From NCBI GenBank assembly GCA_031271815.1, contig JAISVA010000033.1:57234-121233 (forward strand): a DNA stretch of 64,000 nucleotides, given 5' to 3'. The position numbers and the translations under genes are program-made. The notes under the pieces were generated by a model, which saw only the letters and a list, made by a program, of their open reading frames with translations, had not been told where the DNA came from and ran no database searches. The DNA comes from Prevotellaceae bacterium. GTDB taxonomy: Bacteria; Bacteroidota; Bacteroidia; Bacteroidales; Paludibacteraceae. This document shows, piece after piece, positions 7,389 through 15,256 of the stretch; the first letter of the stretch is position 1, and every line of letters begins with the position of its first letter.

Positions 7389-9743
7389 TTATTCAAACAA
7401 TATTTTCAATCCTACCCCGATTTGAAACGGTTTCACTTTTTGCAAAAAACGATTTCCCATACTTTCAAAGTAAAATGTGTTGTATGCGGTGTTCAACATG
7501 TTTTTTGCCCATACTTCAAGTTTGAATTGTCGTTTTTGAAAAGAAAGGCTGCCGTTAAGCGTACCGTAGAAATCCTGATAGACGTCGTTTTTTTCCGTCC
7601 AATAAATTCTGCCTACACCGGAATACTGCGCTTGAAGCGTTATTCTGTCTAACAACCTGTGACGAACCGGCAAAGTATAATCACCACCTATCGAAAATGT
7701 ATTTTGCGGAGCAAACGGAACGAAATTTCCTGCATAATCATTTTCTCCATCATTGTATTCTTTAAAGACGGCGTGCGTGTATCCGTAAGCGCCGTTCAGC
7801 CACAAATTTTCAATCGTCCGCGCCCGAACGGAACTTTCGATACCGAAACTTTCCGTCCGACCGGCATTCCGCATCATCCTTCCCATTCCATAGGTCGAAA
7901 ACACAGTTAGCTGCTGGTCGCGGCAATCAATGTAGAAAAGCGCCACATCGGCATATAGTTTTTTCTGCAAAAAGGAAAAATGCCCGCCGATTTCGTAATT
8001 CCAGCTGTATTCGGGTGCGTAGGCAATCACATCTTTTATGTTCAGCTCATTTTGAGGCAATAAAATCTCAGCCAAATCGCCTTTTATGGAAACAAAATCA
8101 GGAATTTGGTTATATAAATCCTCCTTCATATCGTCCTGCATTGCTTTTTGCAATACATCTGCAAACATTTGCGTATTGAATCCTCCTGTTTTGTAACCTT
8201 TTGTAACGGAAATATATACATTGTTATGAAGGTCGATATCATATTTTAATGCTATTTTGGGCAAGATTTGGTAAAAATTGTTGCTTTCAGCGCCTTTCAA
8301 AAAAGTTTCAACTTCTCTTTTAAGGCTGAGCGGAAAACCCGAAGGCGGTATCGTCATTGAAAACCGGTGTGTAATATTGCTGCTGCTTTCGTAATCCAGG
8401 CGCGCGTTTTCGTAATCGAACCGAAGTCCGCCTGTCAGCGAAAGTCCGCGAATGAAAAGGTTCTCGTACGTTGACTGGTGAAAAAAAGCGGCTCCCAAAG
8501 AGGGATAGTTGAAGTCATTTACAATTAGAAATGAATTGTCGAGTATATCCAGGTTCATATCCATTGATTGGAGTTTTTCACTGGTTTGGAAAATCTTATT
8601 AACGTTTCCTTCTATCAATCCGGCAATGCCGTCTTCCTTGAATGTTACCGGAGCCTGTACACGAAGACTTTTGTAAAATCCGGACAAGCCGAACAGCCAT
8701 TTGTAATTTTTGCCTGACGGAATTGGTTTTACCAGAATTTCCTCCGTAAAGGCGTGTTCCTGCTGCTTCTGCGTCATGATAAAAACGGATTTTTCGGTAA
8801 AATCCTGATCCATGTCCATTTGATCATTCAGGTATTGATAGCCTGTTGCCGATGAAATTTCGATGTTCGGAAGCTGCCATTTCAGCAGTAAGCCGTCGCT
8901 TATGATATTCCGGCGATAACCGCAATAATCGTTGTAATTAACAGGTAATGTTTTTCCCGCCGTGTCAAGTTGTGCGTATGGATAGCCGCCTTGTTTGAGA
9001 TAATCGTAATTCAACACATTATAAAGCGAAAAAGCACCTTCTTCCCATTTCACAGCCGCTCTTCCGCCGGCACTTTGCGAATTATCCACTTTTTTTCCGG
9101 TATATTGATTCGTGAAAAATCCGTCGTTTTGCTTGTAATAACCGTTCACCGAAAAGGCAACTTTCCCAATGTGATTGTAATGTGCGGCTTGTAATTTCAA
9201 GTCGTTATAATTGCCATACGAAGCATACAAGTTGGTATATTTCCGGTTCAGTTCGGGAGATACGGTTTTAATATTAACGATTCCTGCGATCGTATTTCTC
9301 CCGTAAAGCGTACCTTGCGGGCCGCGTAAAATCTCAATAAAACGAATGTCATAGAAATCAAAATCAAACAGGTTTTTGTTGAGCACCGGGATTCCGTCTA
9401 TATAAAGTCCCACCGCCGGCTGGTCAATGCGCGAACCGATGCCGCGAATATAAATCGAAGAAGTCATTTTTGATCCGTAATCGGGAATGTAAAAATTGGG
9501 AGCGAAAGCGGAAAGCTCCTTCAGTGAATTAATATCCTGTTTTTCCAAATCCAGCGCGCTGACGAGCGTTCCGGCGACCGGTCGCTGAGGCAAGCTTGCC
9601 GCTTCCTTCGAGTATGCTCCGGCGACAATAACTTCTTCCAGTTCGTATGATAAACCTGTAGTATCCCGGTATTCTACTGCCGACACATTTTTAACAAAAA
9701 GCAATAAAAAATAAATTAGTGGTAATCGGATAATTTTTCTCAT
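7389..9743 (-). CDS. TonB-dependent outer-membrane receptor
   Basis: A 784-residue TonB-dependent receptor that imports a ligand across the outer membrane. I start at ATG 9743 because it gives a clean signal peptide (MRKIIRLPLIYFLLLFVKNV); an upstream in-frame ATG at 9881 would add 46 basic residues before it. The plug domain follows (about residues 35-160) with ELEEVIVAG, SIYIRGIGSR, VGLYIDGIPV and LRGPQGTLYGRN, a classical siderophore- or cofactor-type plug. The remainder is a 22-strand barrel ending GVGLKILFE. There is no CarboxypepD-like N-terminal domain and no SusD gene nearby, so it is not a SusCD glycan system. The substrate cannot be told from sequence. Confidence 0.9.
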   Translation of the reverse strand: MRKIIRLPLIYFLLLFVKNVSAVEYRDTTGLSYELEEVIVAGAYSKEAASLPQRPVAGTLVSALDLEKQDINSLKELSAFAPNFYIPDYGSKMTSSIYIRGIGSRIDQPAVGLYIDGIPVLNKNLFDFDFYDIRFIEILRGPQGTLYGRNTIAGIVNIKTVSPELNRKYTNLYASYGNYNDLKLQAAHYNHIGKVAFSVNGYYKQNDGFFTNQYTGKKVDNSQSAGGRAAVKWEEGAFSLYNVLNYDYLKQGGYPYAQLDTAGKTLPVNYNDYCGYRRNIISDGLLLKWQLPNIEISSATGYQYLNDQMDMDQDFTEKSVFIMTQKQQEHAFTEEILVKPIPSGKNYKWLFGLSGFYKSLRVQAPVTFKEDGIAGLIEGNVNKIFQTSEKLQSMDMNLDILDNSFLIVNDFNYPSLGAAFFHQSTYENLFIRGLSLTGGLRFDYENARLDYESSSNITHRFSMTIPPSGFPLSLKREVETFLKGAESNNFYQILPKIALKYDIDLHNNVYISVTKGYKTGGFNTQMFADVLQKAMQDDMKEDLYNQIPDFVSIKGDLAEILLPQNELNIKDVIAYAPEYSWNYEIGGHFSFLQKKLYADVALFYIDCRDQQLTVFSTYGMGRMMRNAGRTESFGIESSVRARTIENLWLNGAYGYTHAVFKEYNDGENDYAGNFVPFAPQNTFSIGGDYTLPVRHRLLDRITLQAQYSGVGRIYWTEKNDVYQDFYGTLNGSLSFQKRQFKLEVWAKNMLNTAYNTFYFESMGNRFLQKVKPFQIGVGLKILFE

Positions 9744-9933
9744 TTTGCGGAAAAACGTTTCATTTGTTTCTTTGGCTGTATAATAAATTCCACCCAAAAA
9801 TCTTTTAATAATTTGCCTGAAATAAAATTGCATCTTAAACCGGCATAAAAACCTTATTTTTACTTGTTTTCTACAATTCAAAATATAATAAGCCGTATGA
9901 TACAGTCAGTTATTTCCCTGTTTTTTTCGACTG

Positions 9934-9964
9934 CAAAAATAATACAAATGACAATTGCAGCCAA
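9934..9964 (-). promoter_or_regulatory. Promoter of the TonB-dependent receptor
   Basis: On the minus strand TTG (9964-9962), 20 bases, then TAttTTTG (9941-9934). It predicts a leader of about 185 bases before ATG 9743. It overlaps the divergent promoter at 9955-9982. Confidence 0.5.
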
Positions 9965-9982
9965 TTAATTTAATTATCTTTG
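9955..9982 (+). promoter_or_regulatory. Promoter of the DUF1573 gene
   Basis: TTG (9955-9957), 17 bases, then TAtcTTTG (9975-9982), 25 bases before the start codon. The -7 box is perfect; the -33 spacing is slightly short. Confidence 0.5.
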
Positions 9983-10007
9983 CAGAAATTAACAATGAAA
10001 AAATACA

Positions 10008-10403
10008 ATGGATAAACGAATATCATTTTTCCTCCTCTTTTTTTTTATTTCGTCCTTTGTCGCTTTCTATGCGTTCGCGGGTGAAAAGCCACGGATAATA
10101 TTCCAAAAAACGGAACATGACTTTGGAGAAGTTCACTTGGGAAGCGGGGCTGTTGAGTATTGTTTCGTTTTTCAAAATGAAGGCAAAGAGCCGTTGTTGA
10201 TAAAAGATGTACGCTCATCCTGCGGGTGTGTCTATGGAAGCTGGATAAAAAAACCGGTTGCTCCGGGTGACAGCGGCTCGGTATGCGTTGTTTACAAAAA
10301 CAACAGAAGCGGTGTTTTCCGGAAAACGGTCAAGGTGATTTCAACTGCCGGAAAAACGACGTTGCACGTGAAGGGCAGTACTGTCCGGAAAAATAAAAAA
10401 TAG
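10008..10403 (+). CDS. Secreted DUF1573 protein
   Basis: A 131-residue exported protein: signal peptide to about residue 25 (ending FYAFAGE), then one DUF1573 domain, an immunoglobulin-like fold common in Bacteroidetes. Typical marks are the HDFGEVHLGSG motif, FVFQNEGKEPLLI, and the SSCGCVYGSW segment with its CGC near the middle. The family has no established biochemical role. The gene diverges from the TonB receptor with overlapping promoters, which hints at joint control, but this is inference. Its start at ATG 10008 is preferred over ATG 9995, which opens only a six-codon frame. Confidence 0.88.
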   Translation: MDKRISFFLLFFFISSFVAFYAFAGEKPRIIFQKTEHDFGEVHLGSGAVEYCFVFQNEGKEPLLIKDVRSSCGCVYGSWIKKPVAPGDSGSVCVVYKNNRSGVFRKTVKVISTAGKTTLHVKGSTVRKNKK

Positions 10404-10420
10404 AAGGCGCTTTCCGTATT

Positions 10421-10587
10421 ATTACCACTAATGTCAGAGTCAATGAATTTTATAAAGGATTGCATAAAAGTCCACGAATTAACACGAATTGTTTTATTTG
10501 CAAAATCACAAATAATTCAGCTGTTAATTTCGTGTTAATCCGCAGATAAATTGAAGTCGCTTTTTATTTTTTTTCGTTAGCGGTAAT
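10421..10587. repeat. MITE-like palindrome family A, full copy
   Basis: A 167-base element with terminal inverted repeats ATTACCACTAATG and CGTTAGCGGTAAT. Inner inverted segments (ACGAATTAACACGAA against TTAATTTCGTGTTAA) would fold into a long hairpin. It shares its ends with 1629-1713 and a 22-base core with 7277-7363. Confidence 0.8.
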
Positions 10588-10650
10588 CATTTGAATAACA
10601 TGAATCCAATATATGTTATTCTATAGATGCCGGTACTTGCTATTGTTATA

Positions 10651-10752
10651 AACCTCATTACTACATTTTACAGTAAGAATGAGGCAAGATGGGAGCTTCA
10701 TTCGTTTCTGCTGAGGTAATTTTGTTGGAAAATGAGGTAAAAATGAAGTTTT
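10651..10752. repeat. Palindromic repeat family H, copy 1
   Basis: About 100 bases with ends AACCTCATT and AATGAAGTT. Its complement matches 59452-59515 and 60468-60530 (consensus AACCTCATTTTTACCTCATT then ACCTCAGTA). The rest of the 10404-10859 gap holds family A and a perfect 16-base palindrome at 10828-10843 (TTGACTTTAAAGTCAA) just beyond the end of der. Confidence 0.65.
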
Positions 10753-10859
10753 AAATACTTATATGATTGATTATCAATTATTATCTCGAATTCATGTTAA
10801 ATAAACCTTTGTGCCTTTCGTGTTGCATTGACTTTAAAGTCAAATTTATGCGGCGATTA

Positions 10860-12167
10860 TTACTTCTGCCGCACAAAAATATTAACCGGTACTCCCGAAA
10901 AATTCCAATTTGACCGCAATTTATTTTCAAGGAAACGCTTGTACGGATCTTTCACATATTGAGGAAGATTGGCGTAAAATATGAACGACGGTATGGAAAC
11001 ATCCGGAATTTGCATCACGTATTTAATCTTGATGTATTTTCCTTTAATCGCAGGCGGCGGATAGCTCTCGATAAGCGGCAGGAAGAATTCGTTGAGCTGG
11101 CTGGTCGAAATGCGTTTCTTTTTGTTCTCATAAACTTCCATCGCAGTTTCAATCACTTTGAAAATGCGCTGTTTGGTAACTGCCGAGGTAAAAATAATCG
11201 GGAAGTCGGTAAACGGAGCCAGTCTTTCGCGAATGGCTTTTTCCATTACCAATGTCGATTTGGAATCTTTTTCTTCAATCAAATCCCATTTGTTGACGCA
11301 AACTACCAATCCCTTTCTGTTTTTTTGTATCAGTTGGAAGATGTTCAAGTCCTGGCTTTCAATGCCGCGGGTAGCGTCTATCATCAAAATACAGACATCC
11401 GAATCTTCGATGGAGCGAATGGAGCGGATGACGGAAAAATATTCAAGGTCTTCCGTTACTTTCCCTTTTTTCCGGATTCCGGCGGTATCCGTCAGGTAAA
11501 AGTCGTAGCCGAATTTTGAATAGCGTGAGTGAATGCTGTCGCGCGTAGTTCCTGCAATATCGGTTACGATATACCTGTCTTCGTCCATAAATGCGTTGAT
11601 GATGGATGATTTTCCGGCATTCGGTCGGCCGACTACGGCAAAACGGGGAATTGTTTCGTCCAATTCTTCTTCCGCTTTTTTCGGCAATTTGGCAACAATA
11701 TCATCCAGCAAATCGCCCGTCCCGGATCCGCTCATTGCTGAAATACAGAAAGGATCGCCGACTCCCAATTTATAAAACTCGGCTGCCGAATATTGCAGGT
11801 CGTTGTTATCCACCTTGTTGCTTACTAATATGACCGGCTTTTTGTTTTGCCGCAATAATCTTGCTACCTGTGCATCGAGGTCCGTCACGCCGTTCATTAC
11901 ATCAACGACAAACAGAATCAGGTCACACTCTTCAATGGCAACACTTACCTGTTTGCGGATTTCTTCTTCAAAAATATCGTCCGAGTTGACTACCCATCCT
12001 CCGGTGTCGATAATAGAAAATTCGGTTCCGTTCCAGAATACCTTTCCGTACTGGCGGTCTCTGGTAGTTCCGGCTTCTTCATTTACGATGGCTCGTTTGG
12101 TTTGGGTTAATCTATTGAATAATGTCGATTTCCCGACATTGGGTCTTCCTACGATGGCTACTAACAT
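10860..12167 (-). CDS. der: Ribosome-assembly GTPase Der (EngA)
   Basis: Der is an essential tandem-domain GTPase that matures the 50S ribosomal subunit. The 435-residue protein has two complete G domains. The first has the P-loop GRPNVGKST (from residue 7), DTGG and NKVD. The second has [15 protein letters not shown] and NKWD. A C-terminal KH-like domain ends at PVNIFVRQK. It lies downstream of a HigBA pair with only 26 bases between the antitoxin stop and the der start, so der may be read partly from the toxin-antitoxin promoter or from era further upstream. Era and Der genes are often neighbours in Bacteroidetes. Confidence 0.97.
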   Translation of the reverse strand: MLVAIVGRPNVGKSTLFNRLTQTKRAIVNEEAGTTRDRQYGKVFWNGTEFSIIDTGGWVVNSDDIFEEEIRKQVSVAIEECDLILFVVDVMNGVTDLDAQVARLLRQNKKPVILVSNKVDNNDLQYSAAEFYKLGVGDPFCISAMSGSGTGDLLDDIVAKLPKKAEEELDETIPRFAVVGRPNAGKSSIINAFMDEDRYIVTDIAGTTRDSIHSRYSKFGYDFYLTDTAGIRKKGKVTEDLEYFSVIRSIRSIEDSDVCILMIDATRGIESQDLNIFQLIQKNRKGLVVCVNKWDLIEEKDSKSTLVMEKAIRERLAPFTDFPIIFTSAVTKQRIFKVIETAMEVYENKKKRISTSQLNEFFLPLIESYPPPAIKGKYIKIKYVMQIPDVSIPSFIFYANLPQYVKDPYKRFLENKLRSNWNFSGVPVNIFVRQK

Positions 12168-12193
12168 TGTTTTATGTATTATGAATTTTACTT

Positions 12194-12553
12194 TTAAGCA
12201 AGAATAATATTGGCATCAATATTCAATTTTTTGTGTATTCTGCGAGCTACACGCAGTGTTGGCTCCGTTTTTCCGGTAAGGTATTCGCTTACTCTTGGCG
12301 CACTTATTTCAAGCAGTTGTGCTAATGTTTTTTGTGTCAGATTCATTTCATCCATACGCACTTTAAGCGCGTCGGGTAAAGAAGTTTTCCCGATCGGATA
12401 ATGCTCTTTTTCATAGGCAATTATCAAATCGGTAAGTATATCGAGTTCAATATAATTCCTGTCGGTTTGAGGAGTATTATCGTCCACAATCTCAACAAGT
12501 TCATCAATTCTTTGCATGATAGCTTCGTATTCTGCTTTTTTTATTGTTTTCAT
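12194..12553 (-). CDS. higA: HigA-type antitoxin with Xre helix-turn-helix
   Basis: A 119-residue protein that would neutralise the upstream HigB toxin and repress the operon. The N-terminal half ([20 protein letters not shown] and [19 protein letters not shown]) is the helical toxin-binding part seen in HigA proteins paired with HigB_toxin-family nucleases. The C-terminal half is an Xre-type helix-turn-helix ([20 protein letters not shown]). It follows the toxin gene by 30 bases, the toxin-first order typical of higBA. Its stop is 26 bases before der. Confidence 0.9.
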   Translation of the reverse strand: MKTIKKAEYEAIMQRIDELVEIVDDNTPQTDRNYIELDILTDLIIAYEKEHYPIGKTSLPDALKVRMDEMNLTQKTLAQLLEISAPRVSEYLTGKTEPTLRVARRIHKKLNIDANIILA

Positions 12554-12583
12554 AATGTTTCAAATAAGTGAACAGTCTTTTAT

Positions 12584-12856
12584 TCAATCATATTCGGCGT
12601 GTGTACCAATAAATCGAATATAAACAATTTGGGGAACGAATAAAACAATTGCTATTATCCGGTAAGAATTGCCTTTCACATTAAAAACATAACGTTTATT
12701 TCCCGCAATGTCAACGCTGTTAAATGTTTGTTTTATATCTGAAAAATTCTTCCATTCGCTTTGTTCCGTTTTTATATACCATTCGTCCAACGCCAATTTT
12801 GCATCCACATGTAGTTCTGCATATTGTTCAATGGTTTTATGTGTTATAATTCTCAT
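12584..12856 (-). CDS. higB: HigB-type mRNA interferase toxin
   Basis: A 90-residue toxin of the HigB_toxin family (RelE superfold), which cleaves translated mRNA on the ribosome. Family marks are the N-terminal MRIITHKTIEQYAELH, the WKNFSDIKQTFNSVD segment, VFNVKGNSYRIIAIV and the terminal RFIGTHAEYD with its conserved His and Asp. I start at ATG 12856 rather than at the further upstream ATG 12955, because the extra 33 residues are low-complexity and the family begins with MRII. A perfect -7 box (TAtcTTTG) lies just 5 bases before this ATG, so the mRNA may be leaderless. It is immediately downstream of era. Confidence 0.9.
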   Translation of the reverse strand: MRIITHKTIEQYAELHVDAKLALDEWYIKTEQSEWKNFSDIKQTFNSVDIAGNKRYVFNVKGNSYRIIAIVLFVPQIVYIRFIGTHAEYD

Positions 12857-12861
12857 TAATG

Positions 12862-12869
12862 CAAAGATA
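12862..12869 (-). promoter_or_regulatory. -7 element of higBA
   Basis: TAtcTTTG on the minus strand ending 5 bases before the higB ATG. Transcription would start at or within a few bases of the start codon. No strong -33 motif is seen. Confidence 0.45.
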
Positions 12870-12978
12870 ATATTTTTTATTTTGAAATTCGGAATTAAAA
12901 ATACAAGATTCGTATTTTTAGTTTGTGCGAAAATTTCACATAAATTAAAATACAAGACATTACGGTTTAAATTTACAA

Positions 12979-13860
12979 TTAATCCTGCTGATACCCGAAC
13001 GATTTCAACTTATTCTCCTTATTTCTCCAGTCTTTCTCCACTTTTACAAAAAGTTCCAAAAATACCTTTTTTTCAAAAAACGCTTCAATATCTTTTCGCG
13101 CTTCTGTTCCGATTTTTTTGAGCATTTTTCCCTGCTGGCCGATGATGATTCCTTTTTGAGAATCGCGCTCTACGAAAATAACGGCGTTGATGTGTATAAG
13201 CGATTTATCTTCCTTAAACTGCTCCACAACAATCTCAACTGCGTAAGGGATTTCGCGGTCATAATTGTTCAGGATTTTTTCGCGGATAATCTCGGTAACG
13301 AAAAAACGGGCAGGCTTGTCGGTCAGCGCATCTTTTTCAAAAAACGGCGGGGAGTCGGGGAGGAGTTCTCTAATCCTTTTCAGCAGGTAATCCAGGTTAA
13401 AATTGTTGGTGGCAGAAACCGGAATAATCTCCGCCTTCGGCAGCAACTCCTTCCATTTTTCCACCAATTCAATTAATTTTTCCTGGTTAGTCAAATCAAT
13501 TTTATTTAACACCAACAAGACAGGCGCCTGCTGTTGTTTAACTTTTTCCAGAAAATCAATATTTTTTTCCGGACTTTCGACAACGTCTGTCACATAGAGA
13601 ATTACATCCGCATCTTTGAGTGCGCTTACCGAAAAATTGAGCATTGACTCCTGCAGCTTATAGTTGGGTTTCAATACGCCGGGCGTGTCGGAATAGACAA
13701 TTTGAAAATCCTCGCCGTTGACAATCCCCATAATGCGGTGGCGGGTTGTCTGTGCTTTGGAGGTAATAATGGATATTCGCTCGCCGACTAATGTATTCAT
13801 CAGCGTTGACTTCCCAACGTTGGGATTTCCTACAATATTTACGAATCCGGATTTATGCAT
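12979..13860 (-). CDS. era: GTPase Era
   Basis: Era is an essential GTPase that binds 16S rRNA and assists 30S assembly. The 293-residue protein has the P-loop GNPNVGKST (residues 11-19), switch region TTRHRIMG, DTPG, and the NKID base-recognition motif. The C-terminal KH domain carries the RNA-binding loop GIIIGQQGKMLKKIG. Length and domain order are standard. The next genes on the strand are higB, higA and der, so a toxin-antitoxin pair separates two ribosome-assembly GTPases. Confidence 0.97.
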   Translation of the reverse strand: MHKSGFVNIVGNPNVGKSTLMNTLVGERISIITSKAQTTRHRIMGIVNGEDFQIVYSDTPGVLKPNYKLQESMLNFSVSALKDADVILYVTDVVESPEKNIDFLEKVKQQQAPVLLVLNKIDLTNQEKLIELVEKWKELLPKAEIIPVSATNNFNLDYLLKRIRELLPDSPPFFEKDALTDKPARFFVTEIIREKILNNYDREIPYAVEIVVEQFKEDKSLIHINAVIFVERDSQKGIIIGQQGKMLKKIGTEARKDIEAFFEKKVFLELFVKVEKDWRNKENKLKSFGYQQD

Positions 13861-13948
13861 GTTGATTCTCTTAATTTTTTTACAAAGATAGTTTTTTTTC
13901 GCGATAAATGTAATAACGGCGACATGTTGCAGTATTATATGTAAAAAA

Positions 13949-13978
13949 ACGGCAGGAAGAAAATCTTCTTCCTGCCGT
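13949..13978 (-). terminator. Intrinsic terminator of the two-repeat secreted protein gene
   Basis: A perfect 12-base stem (ACGGCAGGAAGA and complement) with a 6-base loop. On the minus strand it is followed by GTTTTTTTAC, and on the plus strand by GTTTTTATTT, so it could stop transcription in both directions. Confidence 0.85.
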
Positions 13979-14012
13979 TTTTATTTGCAGTAAAAATGTT
14001 AATACTTCATTT

Positions 14013-15110
14013 TTATTTTACGATTGCTTTTACAACTTCGTTGTTTGCTTTCACAAGGTAGATGCCTTTTGGCAAAGCAATTTTTCCGGTAGCTGTAGCA
14101 ACGACACTGCCGTCAATACCGTAAACAACCGCATTTTCGGCGCCTTCGACAGCAAGACCACCTTCAATTGAATATACATTAACAGAAGAAGATGCTACTG
14201 TGGAAACGCTTGTTACGTCAGCGGTTGAAATTTCAAAATCTATAATTTGAAGAGGGTTTGCTTCGGATAAAGCAGTAAAAATCAACTGCATAGAACTTGC
14301 TCCTTCTCCGATTGGAGCAGAAATAACGTCTAATGTAGTTGTTAAGTTAAACGGTTCTTCGGCAATTATCTCACCTTCAAATGTAGCCCATTCGGACAAT
14401 TCCATCCAATAACCGGCAGCTTCGGTTCCATCAACCAGTGCAACTTGAATTTCGGTTGCATCGGCATCAGCTCTACCTGTAATATTTACTCTGATTTTGT
14501 TTCCGGCTTCAACAGTGCTTACCGGAAGTTTGTTTTCAAACGGCAATGACTGTTTTTTTCCGTCGTTGTTGGGAGTAAATACAGTAGCTCCTTCAATTGG
14601 ACTGAATACATCAACGTCAAATATCGTAAAATCGATTTTGATCGAAGTTCCGGATCCTGTACCATCCGTACCGGTAGTACTTAATACCGAGTTTTTTCCA
14701 ACAAGTACAAATTTCGGGTTACTAAGAGGCTCACCCAAACTTGGCTTTGAAATATCGGCTTGGGTAAGGGTCGCAATTGTTACCTTAACTTCGAAATCAA
14801 ATTCTTCTCCTGCAACAACACTGCCGAATGACGGCATATTGGAATATTGCCCCCAATAATCAACATCCGGTCTGTCATCAACAACAGAGATTAAAAAATC
14901 TTCCATATCTTCGGTAGCAGTACCTACGACATGAACAGTAATTACATCATTCACTTTCGGCTCATAATTTGCCAACTTGGTAGTTTCCCACCCTTGATAT
15001 GCAATCCCGCTTGCATCATATTGATTCCAGGGTAATGTAACGGAAAACTGAGCCATTACTCCGACTGTAAACAATAGAGCCGCTCCAATAGATAGTAAAG
15101 TCTTCTTCAT
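14013..15110 (-). CDS. Secreted protein with two tandem domains and a sorting-type C-terminus
   Basis: A 365-residue exported protein, signal peptide MKKTLLSIGAALLFTVGVMA. Two homologous beta-rich repeats follow (about residues 22-160 and 165-300). Compare DFLISVVDDRPDVDYW with TEIQVALVDGTEAAGYWMEL, and GEEFDFEVKVTIAT with EEPFNLTTTLDVIS. The last 70 residues resemble Bacteroidetes T9SS-type sorting domains: VYSIEGGLAVEGAENAVVYG, then LPKGIYLVKANNEVVKAIVK. It is therefore probably cell-surface or released. Function is unknown. A near-consensus promoter and a strong terminator frame it as a single-gene transcript that may be highly expressed. Confidence 0.8.
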   Translation of the reverse strand: MKKTLLSIGAALLFTVGVMAQFSVTLPWNQYDASGIAYQGWETTKLANYEPKVNDVITVHVVGTATEDMEDFLISVVDDRPDVDYWGQYSNMPSFGSVVAGEEFDFEVKVTIATLTQADISKPSLGEPLSNPKFVLVGKNSVLSTTGTDGTGSGTSIKIDFTIFDVDVFSPIEGATVFTPNNDGKKQSLPFENKLPVSTVEAGNKIRVNITGRADADATEIQVALVDGTEAAGYWMELSEWATFEGEIIAEEPFNLTTTLDVISAPIGEGASSMQLIFTALSEANPLQIIDFEISTADVTSVSTVASSSVNVYSIEGGLAVEGAENAVVYGIDGSVVATATGKIALPKGIYLVKANNEVVKAIVK

Positions 15111-15174
15111 AAGAATAAAAAATTTAAATTAATAATTTTAAATAATGTTTGAACACACAATAAATTTGAAACTG

Positions 15175-15206
15175 TAAAGATATATCAAAAAAATATATGT
15201 GACAAA
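15175..15206 (-). promoter_or_regulatory. Promoter of the two-repeat secreted protein gene
   Basis: On the minus strand TTTG (15206-15203), 20 bases, TAtcTTTA (15182-15175). The leader would be about 60 bases. Confidence 0.6.
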
Positions 15207-15256
15207 AACTATACTGTTTTTTTCGCAGGAGTTTAGTTAAATGATTTTATGTCTGA

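Noticed and set aside
7389..9743. SusC-type glycan importer
   Set aside because: No CarboxypepD-like N-terminal domain and no SusD gene adjacent; the plug is of the siderophore type.
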